64,000 bases of DNA from Paludibacter jiangxiensis (GCA_945897785.1 CAMDGD010000005.1:1-64000); one strand, 5' to 3'. Counted from the stretch's first letter, positions 1-9,420 are shown. The notes: generated by a model not told the origin, from the sequence alone. Program-made: numbers and translations.

Positions 1-139
1 TCCAAGGTATGTATTTAGCTGTAAATTTAGTCATTCGAATAGGGTTGTTGTGTTGATGGATCCTTTTATCAACATTTTCAGTATGACCAATGTAATATTT
101 GTCAGCACTTTCGGAATATAAAATATAAACTGAGTACAT
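1..139 (-). CDS. GIY-YIG endonuclease-like protein, N-terminal part only (runs off window start)
   Basis: Minus-strand translation from ATG at 139: MYSVYILYSESADKYYIGHTENVDKRIHQHNNPIRMTKFTAKYIPW; YVYILYS...YYIG pattern typical of short GIY-YIG proteins. Not in ORF track because truncated. Confidence 0.8.
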   Translation of the reverse strand, partial: MYSVYILYSESADKYYIGHTENVDKRIHQHNNPIRMTKFTAKYIPW

Positions 140-167
140 AATATTAAAAAGTATTATAGTTGATACA

Positions 168-199
168 AAAAAAGGATAACTTTAATTGTTATCCTTTTT
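168..199 (-). terminator. Putative rho-independent terminator downstream of tRNA-Asn
   Basis: Inverted repeat aaaaaaggataac / gttatccttttt. Confidence 0.6.
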
Positions 200-200
200 G

Positions 201-274
201 CTCTTCAGGTAGGACTTGAACCTACGACCCCCTGATTAACAGTCAGGTGCTCTAACCGACTGAGCTACTGAAGA
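201..274 (-). tRNA. tRNA-Asn (anticodon GTT)
   Basis: Minus strand TCTTCAGTAGCTCAGTCGGTTAGAGCACCTGACTGTTAATCAGGGGGTCGTAGGTTCAAGTCCTACCTGAAGAG; full cloverleaf, acceptor TCTTCAG/CTGAAGA, anticodon GTT. Confidence 0.95.
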
Positions 275-446
275 ATATATTGTAAAAAAGCTATTGCTTA
301 ACCTAAGCACCCCTGATTAATCCCGACGCTTCGGGACTCTAACCGACTGAGCTACTGAAGAATATATTGTAAAAAAAGCTATTGCTTAACCTAAGTACCC
401 CTGATTAATCCTGACGCTTCGGGACTCTAACAAACTTAGCTGTTAA
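271..446 (-). repeat. Two decayed tandem tRNA-Asn-derived copies, 87-nt period
   Basis: aagaatatattgtaaaaaa(a)gctattgcttaacctaag(c/t)acccctgattaatc(c/t)(c/t)gacgcttcgggactctaac... present twice (271 and 358). The middle copy retains the intact tRNA 5' half TCTTCAGTAGCTCAGTCGGTTAGAG. Confidence 0.85.
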
Positions 447-535
447 AGGAATTCTTCTTTTTTTTGTAATTTTGAGTTGCAAAGGTAATGGCTAGTTTTG
501 AAATATGCAATATATTTGTCGAAAATTAAAAGAAA

Positions 536-1513
536 ATGAAGAAAGTTTTAGGTATGGGTAATGCCATTGTTGATGTGCTTACTCGAATTAATAGTGATGT
601 ACTTTTAGATGAATTGCAACTTCCAAAAGGAAGCATGCAATTGGTTGATGTTGATTTTATGCTTAGCAATGCCTCAAAGATAAATCAATTTGAACGATTG
701 ATGGCAGCCGGGGGTAGTGCGTCAAATACGATTTCGGGGTTGGCAAAGCTTGGCATACAGACTGGTTTTATTGGTAAGGTAGGGCATGATGATGTTGGTC
801 GGTCTTTTAGGGAAGAAACCGAAAAGAATAATATAACAGCTCATATACAACTTGCAGATAGCTTATCCGGACAGTGTTTGGTGTTGATTTCTCCGGACGG
901 AGAAAGAACCATGTGTACCTTCTTAGGTGCTGCATCAGAATTAACAGCAGCTGATTTACATATTGACATGTTTAAAGGATACGATTATTTTCATATTGAA
1001 GGATATTTGGTCTTTAATAATGATTTAATTCGTAAAGCGGTACAGTTGGCAAAAGAAGCCGGATTGAAAGTTTCTATAGACTTGGCTAGTTTTAATGTGG
1101 TAGATGCAATGCATGGATTTTTAAAAGATATTATTGAAGATTATGTAGATATTGTTTTTGCCAACGAAGAAGAAGCAAAATCGTTAACCGGTTTAGAAGC
1201 TGAAGAAGCTGTACATGAAATTGCAAAAGTATGTGATATAGCTGTTGTAAAAGTGGGGAAAGACGGTTCTTTTATAAAAGAAAATGAGATAGTTTATCGT
1301 GTTGATGGAATATTAGCTAATTGTATAGACACTACAGGTGCAGGCGATTTATATGCTTCAGGGTTTTTATATGGTATGACACAACAATATTCGTTGGATA
1401 AATGTGGAAGAATTGGTTCTATTGTAGCCGGTAATGTGGTAGAAGTAGTTGGAGCAAAAATGGATGACTCGCGTTGGACAAAAATAAAAACAGAGATTGA
1501 TAAATTAGTATAA
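536..1513 (+). CDS. PfkB-family carbohydrate/adenosine kinase
   Basis: GMGNAIVDVL N-terminus, AAGGSASNTISGLAKLG, C-terminal DTTGAGDLYASGFLYG signature. Confidence 0.9.
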   Translation: MKKVLGMGNAIVDVLTRINSDVLLDELQLPKGSMQLVDVDFMLSNASKINQFERLMAAGGSASNTISGLAKLGIQTGFIGKVGHDDVGRSFREETEKNNITAHIQLADSLSGQCLVLISPDGERTMCTFLGAASELTAADLHIDMFKGYDYFHIEGYLVFNNDLIRKAVQLAKEAGLKVSIDLASFNVVDAMHGFLKDIIEDYVDIVFANEEEAKSLTGLEAEEAVHEIAKVCDIAVVKVGKDGSFIKENEIVYRVDGILANCIDTTGAGDLYASGFLYGMTQQYSLDKCGRIGSIVAGNVVEVVGAKMDDSRWTKIKTEIDKLV

Positions 1514-2041
1514 GTGAATCGAAAACTAAAATTAGAGGAACTTAACCGAATTTCTGCAGAAGAATTTAAGCAAGCAGAGAAAACACCCCTTATTGTGGTG
1601 CTTGATAATGTAAGGAGCCTTCATAATGTAGGGGCTGTTTTTCGCACCTCGGATGCATTCTTGGTAGAAGCGGTTTATTTATGTGGTATTACTTCTACGC
1701 CTCCAAATGCAGAAATGCATAAAACCGCTCTCGGAGCTGAGTATACTGTAGAATGGAAATACTTTGAACGAACGATAGATGCAGTTAATGTGTTAAAAGA
1801 CAAAAACTACCAAGTGTTTTCTATTGAACAGGCAGAAGGAAGTACTCCTTTAACCGATTTAAAATTGGACAATTCGAAAAAATATGCTGTTATCTTTGGG
1901 AATGAAGTTAGGGGCGTTCAGCAAGAAGTGATTAACGCTTCCGATGCTTGTGTTGAATTGCCGCAATTTGGCACCAAACATTCGTTAAATGTGTCTGTAA
2001 CAGCAGGGATTGTGATTTGGGAGTTTGCGAAGAATTTGTAG
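1514..2041 (+). CDS. TrmH/SpoU-family RNA 2'-O-methyltransferase
   Basis: VLDNVRSLHNVGAVFRTSDAF, IFGNEVRGV, LPQFGTKHSLNVSVTAGI SpoU motifs; GTG start. Confidence 0.9.
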   Translation: MNRKLKLEELNRISAEEFKQAEKTPLIVVLDNVRSLHNVGAVFRTSDAFLVEAVYLCGITSTPPNAEMHKTALGAEYTVEWKYFERTIDAVNVLKDKNYQVFSIEQAEGSTPLTDLKLDNSKKYAVIFGNEVRGVQQEVINASDACVELPQFGTKHSLNVSVTAGIVIWEFAKNL

Positions 2042-2052
2042 GGTCTTTGGAT

Positions 2053-3033
2053 TCAATACTCCTTTACCACTACACTATACCCTCCAATTATTCCTATACC
2101 ATTTTCTATATTACTATACACTTGACTCGGTTCTGAGAACATAGACATGCCTGATGTTTCATAGTTCTTCTTAGCAGAGGTCATAAATAAATAGGCATCT
2201 TTGTTTAACGAGAAGAATCGCAGTTTTCTTTTTTTCGTTACCAATGAAGTATAGTATGTTTCTGTATTAACCATATCCTCAATATAAAAACTAAAAGAAT
2301 AGCTTTGCCCATTTATTTTTTTATCATCAAAAATCAAAATGGGCTCCATCGCAGAACCGCCAAAAACAGTTTCATCAGATGTTGATAGATATCTGTTTAC
2401 ATCAGTAGTATCAGGATTGTAATAACCGTAATCTTCGCTAACTAAACTATAATCATCCAATACTTCTATCCCATAATAGTTTTCATCGGCTCCGTTATCA
2501 ATAAAATGGATGGTATAAGTAATTCTTTTATATTGAATCGTGTCGTATCCTAAAGACCCTGTCTCATCATATATCATACTGTACTCTTGGTTGTATGTAA
2601 TTACCGTATCTACCGTCATGCTTGTTTTTTTTGGTAGTATTGTTTTGCCTTCTGCTTCTTTTGTAAAGCTTGGACTGCTCACAATTACCCGTATTTCTTC
2701 GTTTTCTTGCGGAATGTAATTTGCTTTATATATGCCGGAGTCGCCAGAAACAAGTGTCATATTTTCTTTAAAAACATTGTTTACATAGAGTTTTACCAGC
2801 GCATTGTTTACACCCAGGTAATTACCATTTTTATTTTTTAATGGATCACTTGTGCTTTCTAGAAAGAATACGCTTTTTGTAATTTGAGCATATAAGGTGC
2901 TGTCTGGCATGGCTATTATATGTGTAACAAGCATCGGTTCTGATTGGTTGTCGTTAAATTCAATTACATCTTCGCAGCCAAATAAAAAAAGACTTAAAAT
3001 GATGCAGATTGCTATGTTTTTTAGTTGGGTCAT
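2053..3033 (-). CDS. DUF4249-like lipoprotein
   Basis: Lipobox LFLFGCED; adjacent to and downstream of a TonB receptor, a common DUF4249 context. Confidence 0.7.
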   Translation of the reverse strand: MTQLKNIAICIILSLFLFGCEDVIEFNDNQSEPMLVTHIIAMPDSTLYAQITKSVFFLESTSDPLKNKNGNYLGVNNALVKLYVNNVFKENMTLVSGDSGIYKANYIPQENEEIRVIVSSPSFTKEAEGKTILPKKTSMTVDTVITYNQEYSMIYDETGSLGYDTIQYKRITYTIHFIDNGADENYYGIEVLDDYSLVSEDYGYYNPDTTDVNRYLSTSDETVFGGSAMEPILIFDDKKINGQSYSFSFYIEDMVNTETYYTSLVTKKRKLRFFSLNKDAYLFMTSAKKNYETSGMSMFSEPSQVYSNIENGIGIIGGYSVVVKEY

Positions 3034-3037
3034 CTTA

Positions 3038-5383
3038 TTAGAATTTTAAACTGTAAGAAACAGAAGGTAAGAAAGGTAATATTGATAATTGTTTGAGTTG
3101 ATTTTGACCCGTTGGTACATCATATTTTGTATATATAATAAATGCGTTTTTATGGTTATACGCATTGAAAATGCTTATGTTCCAAGTACGTTGTCCCCAT
3201 TTTATTTTTTTGTGGAAATTGAAGCTTATGTCGAGGCGATGCGAGTTAGGCATACGAAAATTGTTTCTGTTTTCGTAATAGGTGTATTGCGGACTATAAC
3301 TAAAGCCTTGCAATAAGGATGGTGCATTGAACAGTTGGGTGCCTAAAGTTGCTGTTGTTCCTGTGCCAAAAGTCCAGTTGGCACCCATATCAAATTTTTT
3401 AGAGAATTTGTGTGAAATGGTAATCCCTATATCGTGTCGCCTATCGTATTTGGCAGGAAATATATTGCCAAAACTGATGTTGTCAAATTGCCGGTTTGCC
3501 CATGCTAGTGTATATCCTATCCACCCGGTAGTCTTTCCAACCGATTTCTCAAGAAGCACTTCCATACCATATGCCCATCCTTGTCCAATTTCAATCTTAT
3601 CTTCCCATCCTTCTGCTATTGAACCACTTTCTGAGAATAAACTTTCGCCTTCTTTGTATTCAATCAAATTGTTCATTTTTTTGTAATAGCCTTCTATTGA
3701 AAAATCAATATCTTTAGGTAATTTGTAAAAGAAACCTAGTGAGACTTGTTTCGATTTCATAGGAGCTACTCTTTTGGTAACAGGCACCCAGAGGTCGGTT
3801 GGTAAACTAATAGAATTACTTGCTAATAAATGGGCATATTGCGTCATTTCCGAATATGCTGCCTTGACAGACATCTTTGAGTTAAGTAAGTAGCGAGCAG
3901 AAACTCTCGGTTCAAACGACTGGTATGCTTTTCCTTCTACATAAAAAGTTGAATAATGGAGACCGATGTTTCCTTTTAATGATGTTGTGAGGGTAATATT
4001 ATCTTCCACATACAAATTTATTTCTTGTGGATATATCCTTTTGTTTCCGCTTACTATAGTTGTGTCAAAATTATTCATAGCCGATTCAAAAGAAGTAACA
4101 TCGGGTTTAAATGTATGATAGGTATACTCTCCTCCAAATTTTATTTCGTGGTTTACACTCGGATTATAATCAAAATTTACGCGAGCTGATTGGTCTTGAA
4201 TACCTGAAGTATATCCCATGCCCATAGTGCCTGAGCTATCCCGAACGGCCATTTTTATGTTGGAAATATAACTTGTATAGTTGAGGGTTGTATTGCAGAA
4301 TAACTTAGGACTAACTCGCCAGTTCCAACGCAATGCACTGATCGTATTTCCCCAACTCCAGTCCATATTCATGGTGGAATTTAAGGAGGGAGATTCTGCA
4401 AATTCATAACCGGTAGAAATTACATCATTCCCATTGTAGAAGCTTAGGAAAAGGCGGTGTTTATCACTAATCTTATGTGATATTTTAGCATTGACATCAT
4501 AGAAATAATAGCCAAATGTTGTTTTATCTTTATAGTTCTTTTGTGCTGCCGCTATAAATGGTTTCGCAAGTAAATCGGCATAGGTTCTTCTGCCCGAAAT
4601 AGAAAAAGTTGTTTTTTCTTTAATTATGGGGCCTTCTAAGTTTATTTTGGAAGATAGCAATCCAATACTAGCGTTGCCATGTATTTTTTTATCGTTGCCA
4701 TCATTCGTGGTTATGTCGATGACGGAAGAAAGCCTGCTTCCAAAGCGTGCCGGAAAGCTGCCTTTATATAAGGTTACATTTTTAATGGCATCGGCATTGA
4801 AAACTGAGAAGAAGCCCATTAGGTGATTTGCATTGTAAACAGGCACACCATCCAGCAACATCAAGTTCTCATCCGGACCGCCACCCCGCACATACATGCC
4901 CGATGAGCCTTCGGTACCCGATTGTACGCCCGGAAGCATTTGCAAGGCTTTTATTACATCCACCTCGCCCAACATGGCAGGCATGCTTTTAATTTGAGAG
5001 ATTGGAATGTTGATGGTGCTCATTTGAGTACCTTTGATTCCGGTTTCGGCTAAATTTGCCGTTACAACTAATTCTTTGAGTTGCAAATTGCTTTCAAAAG
5101 CGATGTTGATGGTAGTGTCTTTTTGAAGGAGAAAACGAAGTTCTTTTTTCTCAAATCCCATTGAGCTGAAGCTTAAAATAACCGAATCTTTGGGAAGAGT
5201 TAATGAATAATACCCGTATGAATTTGTAATAACGCCTTTTTTACTTCTGTTATCATAAATGCTTCCACCAATTTGTGTTTCACCGGAACTTTTTTCTGTT
5301 AAATAACCGCTAATGGTGTAGTTTTGTGCAAAGCATAAACCTGTTGCTATAAAAAGGAACAAGAAAAATAGAATCTTTTTCAT
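3038..5383 (-). CDS. TonB-dependent receptor with carboxypeptidase-like regulatory domain
   Basis: Signal peptide, N-terminal CarboxypepD_reg-like domain, plug (PAMLGEVDVIKALQMLPGVQSGTEGSSGMYVRGGGPDENLMLLDGVPVYN), C-terminal beta-barrel. Confidence 0.93.
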   Translation of the reverse strand: MKKILFFLFLFIATGLCFAQNYTISGYLTEKSSGETQIGGSIYDNRSKKGVITNSYGYYSLTLPKDSVILSFSSMGFEKKELRFLLQKDTTINIAFESNLQLKELVVTANLAETGIKGTQMSTINIPISQIKSMPAMLGEVDVIKALQMLPGVQSGTEGSSGMYVRGGGPDENLMLLDGVPVYNANHLMGFFSVFNADAIKNVTLYKGSFPARFGSRLSSVIDITTNDGNDKKIHGNASIGLLSSKINLEGPIIKEKTTFSISGRRTYADLLAKPFIAAAQKNYKDKTTFGYYFYDVNAKISHKISDKHRLFLSFYNGNDVISTGYEFAESPSLNSTMNMDWSWGNTISALRWNWRVSPKLFCNTTLNYTSYISNIKMAVRDSSGTMGMGYTSGIQDQSARVNFDYNPSVNHEIKFGGEYTYHTFKPDVTSFESAMNNFDTTIVSGNKRIYPQEINLYVEDNITLTTSLKGNIGLHYSTFYVEGKAYQSFEPRVSARYLLNSKMSVKAAYSEMTQYAHLLASNSISLPTDLWVPVTKRVAPMKSKQVSLGFFYKLPKDIDFSIEGYYKKMNNLIEYKEGESLFSESGSIAEGWEDKIEIGQGWAYGMEVLLEKSVGKTTGWIGYTLAWANRQFDNISFGNIFPAKYDRRHDIGITISHKFSKKFDMGANWTFGTGTTATLGTQLFNAPSLLQGFSYSPQYTYYENRNNFRMPNSHRLDISFNFHKKIKWGQRTWNISIFNAYNHKNAFIIYTKYDVPTGQNQLKQLSILPFLPSVSYSLKF

Positions 5384-5464
5384 CCATAATAAATTTCGTC
5401 AAAATTAACAATTTGATAGTATGAGCAATTGGTTGTTTTGTTAATTCTACTTAAAATTCGCAGT

Positions 5465-6386
5465 TTACTTTATCAGAATTTCTATGTTAAATGACTCTCC
5501 TTTGTTTAGTTTAGATATAAATTGTATTGCATTATCTTTTTCTTTTAGTTCATAGCTTACTGAATTTGCTCCTCTTTGTCCAATATTGAGAGCCACTATT
5601 GTTAATCTCAACGATTCTTTTTTAGTAGGAAGTTTCATTGTTTTTCGTGTTTTTGTTAGAAGAATATTTTCTTGTAAAATCTTATTGTTTAGATAAATAC
5701 TTATGCTATCACCATCAACATATGCGCCGTCCCATATGTCTAAATATAAGTCTGTTTTTGAGCTTTCAATTACTATTTTTTCGTTGGACATTAAAACCAT
5801 TTTTTGTTTCTCGGAGAGGCTTTTGACAGCTTGTTTTATAGCAGTTGTGTCTTTATCGGCGAAATTTCTCGTTTTTGTTTCTTTTTTAGTAGTGCTAGTT
5901 GTTTTGTTTTGAATTTTCGTCTTTGTTGAACTTGCTGCAAGTTTTATTTCTTTTAAGCTGTTACTTTCTATCAAAAAGACATTTCCTTCTGCACCAACCT
6001 TGCCGGATGGATAAACGCCCTTAAACCCTCCGCTGATTAGTTTTTTTCTTGAACTTTTTTTATGTTAAGATTGTCTGCAACAACAAAACAGAAGGTCGAT
6101 TCGTCATCTCCAGTTTTGGTATAGGCATTTCCTGTTTCTTTAAATGATAAAGTTTTTTAGAGGGATTATATTTTCCTTTAATCCATGATTTTGTGAGATT
6201 TTCCCCTTCAATATCGGTAAGAGAATAGCCATCTATGGTATTATTTCTATTAATTTTATATACAATCTTGTAGCTTAATACTTGTCCTTCTTTGGTAGAA
6301 ATAGCTCCTTCAAATTCGTTAAGTTCTTCTGCAATAGTTGTTTGAATAAAAAATAGGACTAAGAAAAGGGTAAAGAAGTTTTTCAT
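5465..6386 (-). pseudogene. Secreted hypothetical protein interrupted by two apparent frameshifts (ORFs 6060..6386 and 5465..5974 are fragments)
   Basis: Restoring one A in each of two A-runs gives a continuous reading: ...QEMPIPKTGDDESTFCFVVADNLNIKKVQEKKLISGGFKGVYPSGKVGAEGNVFLIESNSLKEIK...; signal peptide MKNFFTLFLVLFFIQTTIAE. Confidence 0.75.
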
Positions 6387-6501
6387 AAATGGTTAATTGT
6401 GTTTTATTGACAAATTAATGTATTTATTTTGACAATTAAATATAATGTATTGTGTATTTGCTCTCAAATTTATTTAGTAATATTTTAAATAACTACAATC
6501 T

Positions 6502-6864
6502 ATGAAAAGAATTATTATCAGCTTAAACGCATTTTTACTTTTTTCAGGAGTTAGCTTTGCTGCTTTTTAAGTGCAGACTGCACAAGATGAGGCAGTTGCA
6601 GTTTCTTTTAATCAAGCAGAGTTAGTTCAAGAAACTTCTTCTGCTACCAATGGTTCAGATGGTACTGTTGCAATTGTTTTAGCGTTGGTTTCAGTACTTC
6701 TTTTGCCATTTGGATTGCATAATTGGTATTTAGGCAATAAGAAACAAGCATTGTGGCAAACCTTATTGGTATTTCCTGGATTAATTCTTTTAATTCCACC
6801 TTTAGTTTCTTGGGTTTGGCAAATAATTGATCTATTTGTTCTTCTAAGTGGAGGAACTCTTTAA
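6502..6864 (+). pseudogene. TM2-domain-like secreted/membrane protein with in-frame TAA at end of signal peptide
   Basis: ATG at 6502: MKRIIISLNAFLLFSGVSFAAF*VQTAQDEAVAVSF..., reading frame continuous with ORF 6571..6864 (GLHNWYLGNKKQALWQTLL TM2-like); TAA at 6568-6570. Confidence 0.7.
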
Positions 6865-6883
6865 TAAGAAGGGGTTTTAAAAC

Positions 6884-6923
6884 AAAAAAAGAGGATGTCC
6901 TTATATTGGACATCCTCTTTTTT
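6884..6923. terminator. Bidirectional rho-independent terminator
   Basis: aaaaaaagaggatgtcc-ttatatt-ggacatcctctttttt between convergent genes. Confidence 0.85.
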
Positions 6924-6939
6924 ATTTTTGCTGTTTTTA

Positions 6940-7791
6940 TTATTGAATAGCAATTAATTCTACATCAAAGATAAGGGTTGAAAAAGGAGGTATGGTTTGC
7001 ATATCTCTTTCGCCGTAAGCAAGTTCTTGAGGAATATAGATCTGCCATTTAGAACCTACCGGCATTAATTGCAAGGCTTCTGTCCACCCTTTAATAACCT
7101 GGTTAACCATAAACTCAGCAGGTTCGCCCCGTTGAATGGAGCTGTCAAAAACATTTCCGTCAATTAATTTTCCTTCGTAATGCACCTTTACTTTGTCTGT
7201 AGCGTTAGGTTTTGCACCGCTTCCGTTTTTAATAACTTTGTATTGCAACCCGCTTTCTAGAGTAATAACACCTTCTTTACTTTTATTTTCAGATAAGTAT
7301 TTTTCACCTTGAACTTTATTGTTTCCAAATTGTTTTTCCATAGCTTCTTTTTGCTTTTTCTCAACAGTTTTTTGTAATAAAGCATTGGCTTCTTCAACCG
7401 TTATTTGCATTTCATTTTTAGCTAAGGCGCCAAGTAATGCGGCTTTCAACACTTTCATATCAAGTGTCAACGATGAGTCTTTCAATAAGCCTTTATCTAC
7501 ATCATTTTTAATAGAAGCACCTAGTTTTAAACCCTCAGCGTAAACGGAAAGTGTAGTATCATTACTTTTTAATCCTTCTTTTATGCCTTCTAATAAAGCA
7601 TCGTAGTTTGCACCCACAGTATCTCCTTGTAATATATTACTTGAGATGTAAGAAGCGTAACCAACTCCGTATGCATAGCTTAAAGAGTCTTTTTCTGTTT
7701 GCAAGGAAATATCTGCAGTTGATTTTTTGCAGGAGTTAAGCATTAAGCCGGTAGCTAACACTAAGGTTAGCGAAATAAGCATTTTCTTCAT
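6940..7791 (-). CDS. FKBP-type peptidyl-prolyl isomerase, lipoprotein
   Basis: Lipobox LNSCKKS; N-terminal dimerisation-like domain SYAYGVGYASYI; FKBP core KVHYEGKLIDGNVFDSSIQRGEPAEFMVNQVIKGWTEALQLMPVGSKWQIYIPQELAYG. Start moved to M at 7791. Confidence 0.92.
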   Translation of the reverse strand: MKKMLISLTLVLATGLMLNSCKKSTADISLQTEKDSLSYAYGVGYASYISSNILQGDTVGANYDALLEGIKEGLKSNDTTLSVYAEGLKLGASIKNDVDKGLLKDSSLTLDMKVLKAALLGALAKNEMQITVEEANALLQKTVEKKQKEAMEKQFGNNKVQGEKYLSENKSKEGVITLESGLQYKVIKNGSGAKPNATDKVKVHYEGKLIDGNVFDSSIQRGEPAEFMVNQVIKGWTEALQLMPVGSKWQIYIPQELAYGERDMQTIPPFSTLIFDVELIAIQ

Positions 7792-7795
7792 TTTT

Positions 7796-8500
7796 TTATT
7801 TATTAGTGGTTTCAATATCGAGTAATTCTACAATAAAAATTAAGGTTGATTGTGGTGGTATAGGTCCAACCTTTTGGGCTCCGTAGCCTAAATCTGCCGG
7901 AATAAACAATTTGTGTTTTGCTCCAATTGACATTAGTTGTACGCCCTCTGTCCATCCTTTAATTACTTGATTAAGAACAAAAGAGATTGGCTCGCCACGG
8001 CTGTACGAACTATCAAAAACGGTTCCGTCAATTAATGTTCCTTCATAATGAACTTTAACCATGCTGGTGTCTGCCGGTTTTACTCCGTTTCCTTCTTTTT
8101 CAATAATGTATTGAAGTCCGCTAGGTAAACTAACTACACCTTGTTTTTTAGCATTTTCTACTAAAAACTGTTTGTTTTCTTCAATTCGTTTGGTTTCTTT
8201 TTCTTTAAAAGCAGCTTTCATGTACACATCAACCAAAGAGTCTGCCTTTGTGATTGGAATGATTGTAGAGTCTCCTTTTAAGGCAATTTCTAATCCTTTA
8301 AGCAGTAAACTGCTGTTGTAGTTATCGCCAATGGTCATTTCCAATTGTTTTTTGATGTTATCGCCAACAGTGATACCTATAGAGTAACTAATGGTATCGG
8401 TTTCGTTTTTCATTTTCATTTTTTTTGGTTTCCCTTTACCGGCCTGAACCGCAACAGATACCGTTAAAAATGCCATGAATAGTAACACAAGTTTTTTCAT
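7796..8500 (-). CDS. FKBP-type peptidyl-prolyl isomerase, secreted
   Basis: Signal peptide MKKLVLLFMAFLTVSVAVQA; FKBP core VKVHYEGTLIDGTVFDSSYSRGEP...GYGAQKVGPIPPQSTLIF. ORF start at 8671 would overlap the upstream gene, so start moved to 8500. Confidence 0.9.
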   Translation of the reverse strand: MKKLVLLFMAFLTVSVAVQAGKGKPKKMKMKNETDTISYSIGITVGDNIKKQLEMTIGDNYNSSLLLKGLEIALKGDSTIIPITKADSLVDVYMKAAFKEKETKRIEENKQFLVENAKKQGVVSLPSGLQYIIEKEGNGVKPADTSMVKVHYEGTLIDGTVFDSSYSRGEPISFVLNQVIKGWTEGVQLMSIGAKHKLFIPADLGYGAQKVGPIPPQSTLIFIVELLDIETTNK

Positions 8501-8520
8501 TTTTTTGAGCGTAATAAAGT

Positions 8521-9105
8521 TTATACTATGTCTATTAATTCTACTTCGAAAACTAAGGTTGTATTCGGACCAATATGTTGTCCGGCGCCTTGTGTTCCAT
8601 AGGCTAAATTTGATGGAATAAACAATTTCCATTTCGAACCTATTGGCATCAATTGTAAGGCTTCTACCCAACCTGAAATTACTTGACTAACACCAAAAGT
8701 AGCAGGTTCGCCTCGTTGCACTGAGCTATCAAATACAGTTCCGTCTATTAATGTGCCGTGGTAATGACATTTAACACTGTCGGTAGCCACTGGTTTAGCG
8801 CCGGCACCTTGAACCATTATTTCGTATTGTAATCCGCTTGGCAAGGACACTACACTTTCTCTTTTAGCATTCTCAGCTAAAAATTCTTTTCCTGAAGCTT
8901 CTTGTTGTTCCGATATCTTGTTTTGTAGCGTTTCAAAATAACTGTTTAGCATCTCTTGTGCTTCTTGATTCGTAATTTCTTGGCTTTTGCTTTCCAGAAC
9001 ATCTTGTATGCCTTTGCTTAATTTCTCGAAGGCAAGGTTTTTTATGCCGGTGCTTAAAATGTTATTTCCAATACTTAGCCCTAATGCATAACTGATTTTT
9101 TCCAT
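8521..9105 (-). CDS. FKBP-type peptidyl-prolyl isomerase, no obvious signal peptide
   Basis: MEKISYALGLSIGNNIL...; FKBP core VKCHYHGTLIDGTVFDSSVQRGEPATFGVSQVISGW. Confidence 0.92.
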   Translation of the reverse strand: MEKISYALGLSIGNNILSTGIKNLAFEKLSKGIQDVLESKSQEITNQEAQEMLNSYFETLQNKISEQQEASGKEFLAENAKRESVVSLPSGLQYEIMVQGAGAKPVATDSVKCHYHGTLIDGTVFDSSVQRGEPATFGVSQVISGWVEALQLMPIGSKWKLFIPSNLAYGTQGAGQHIGPNTTLVFEVELIDIV

Positions 9106-9420
9106 AATAAATAAAGTGCGTTTTAATTAAATAAAAATTTGAGTGCGAATATACAGTTTTTATATAAAATGCTACGACTATAAAACTAAAAAAATCTTGT
9201 TTGGTTTTTTTGTTTTTTGCTTTCCCTCTTTTTATGCCTGCAGCCAATTGATTACAAGTCGTTTGTTTCTTTTTTGATAAAAATGCGAATGGGGTGGTTG
9301 TGGTAAAATAACAGCAGTTATTCGCATTTGTTTTTTATTTGTAAGTATCATTATATAAATAGTTTATCTATTAATAAAAATTAATTGTGTATTTATTGTG
9401 TAACATATATTTATTTTTAA

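Noticed and set aside
3089-4826. Plus-strand ORFs 3089..3316, 3327..3686 and 4626..4826
   Set aside because: Antisense to a strong TonB receptor coding sequence; translations look like low-complexity frame shadows.
5638-5912. Plus-strand ORFs 5638..5826 and 5703..5912
   Set aside because: Antisense shadows of the frameshifted secreted-protein gene; no protein-like features.
6644-6913. Minus-strand ORF 6644..6913
   Set aside because: Antisense to the TM2-like gene, and its start lies inside the terminator hairpin.
9062-9247. Minus-strand ORF 9062..9247
   Set aside because: Overlaps the start of the FKBP gene in another frame; AT-rich spurious translation.
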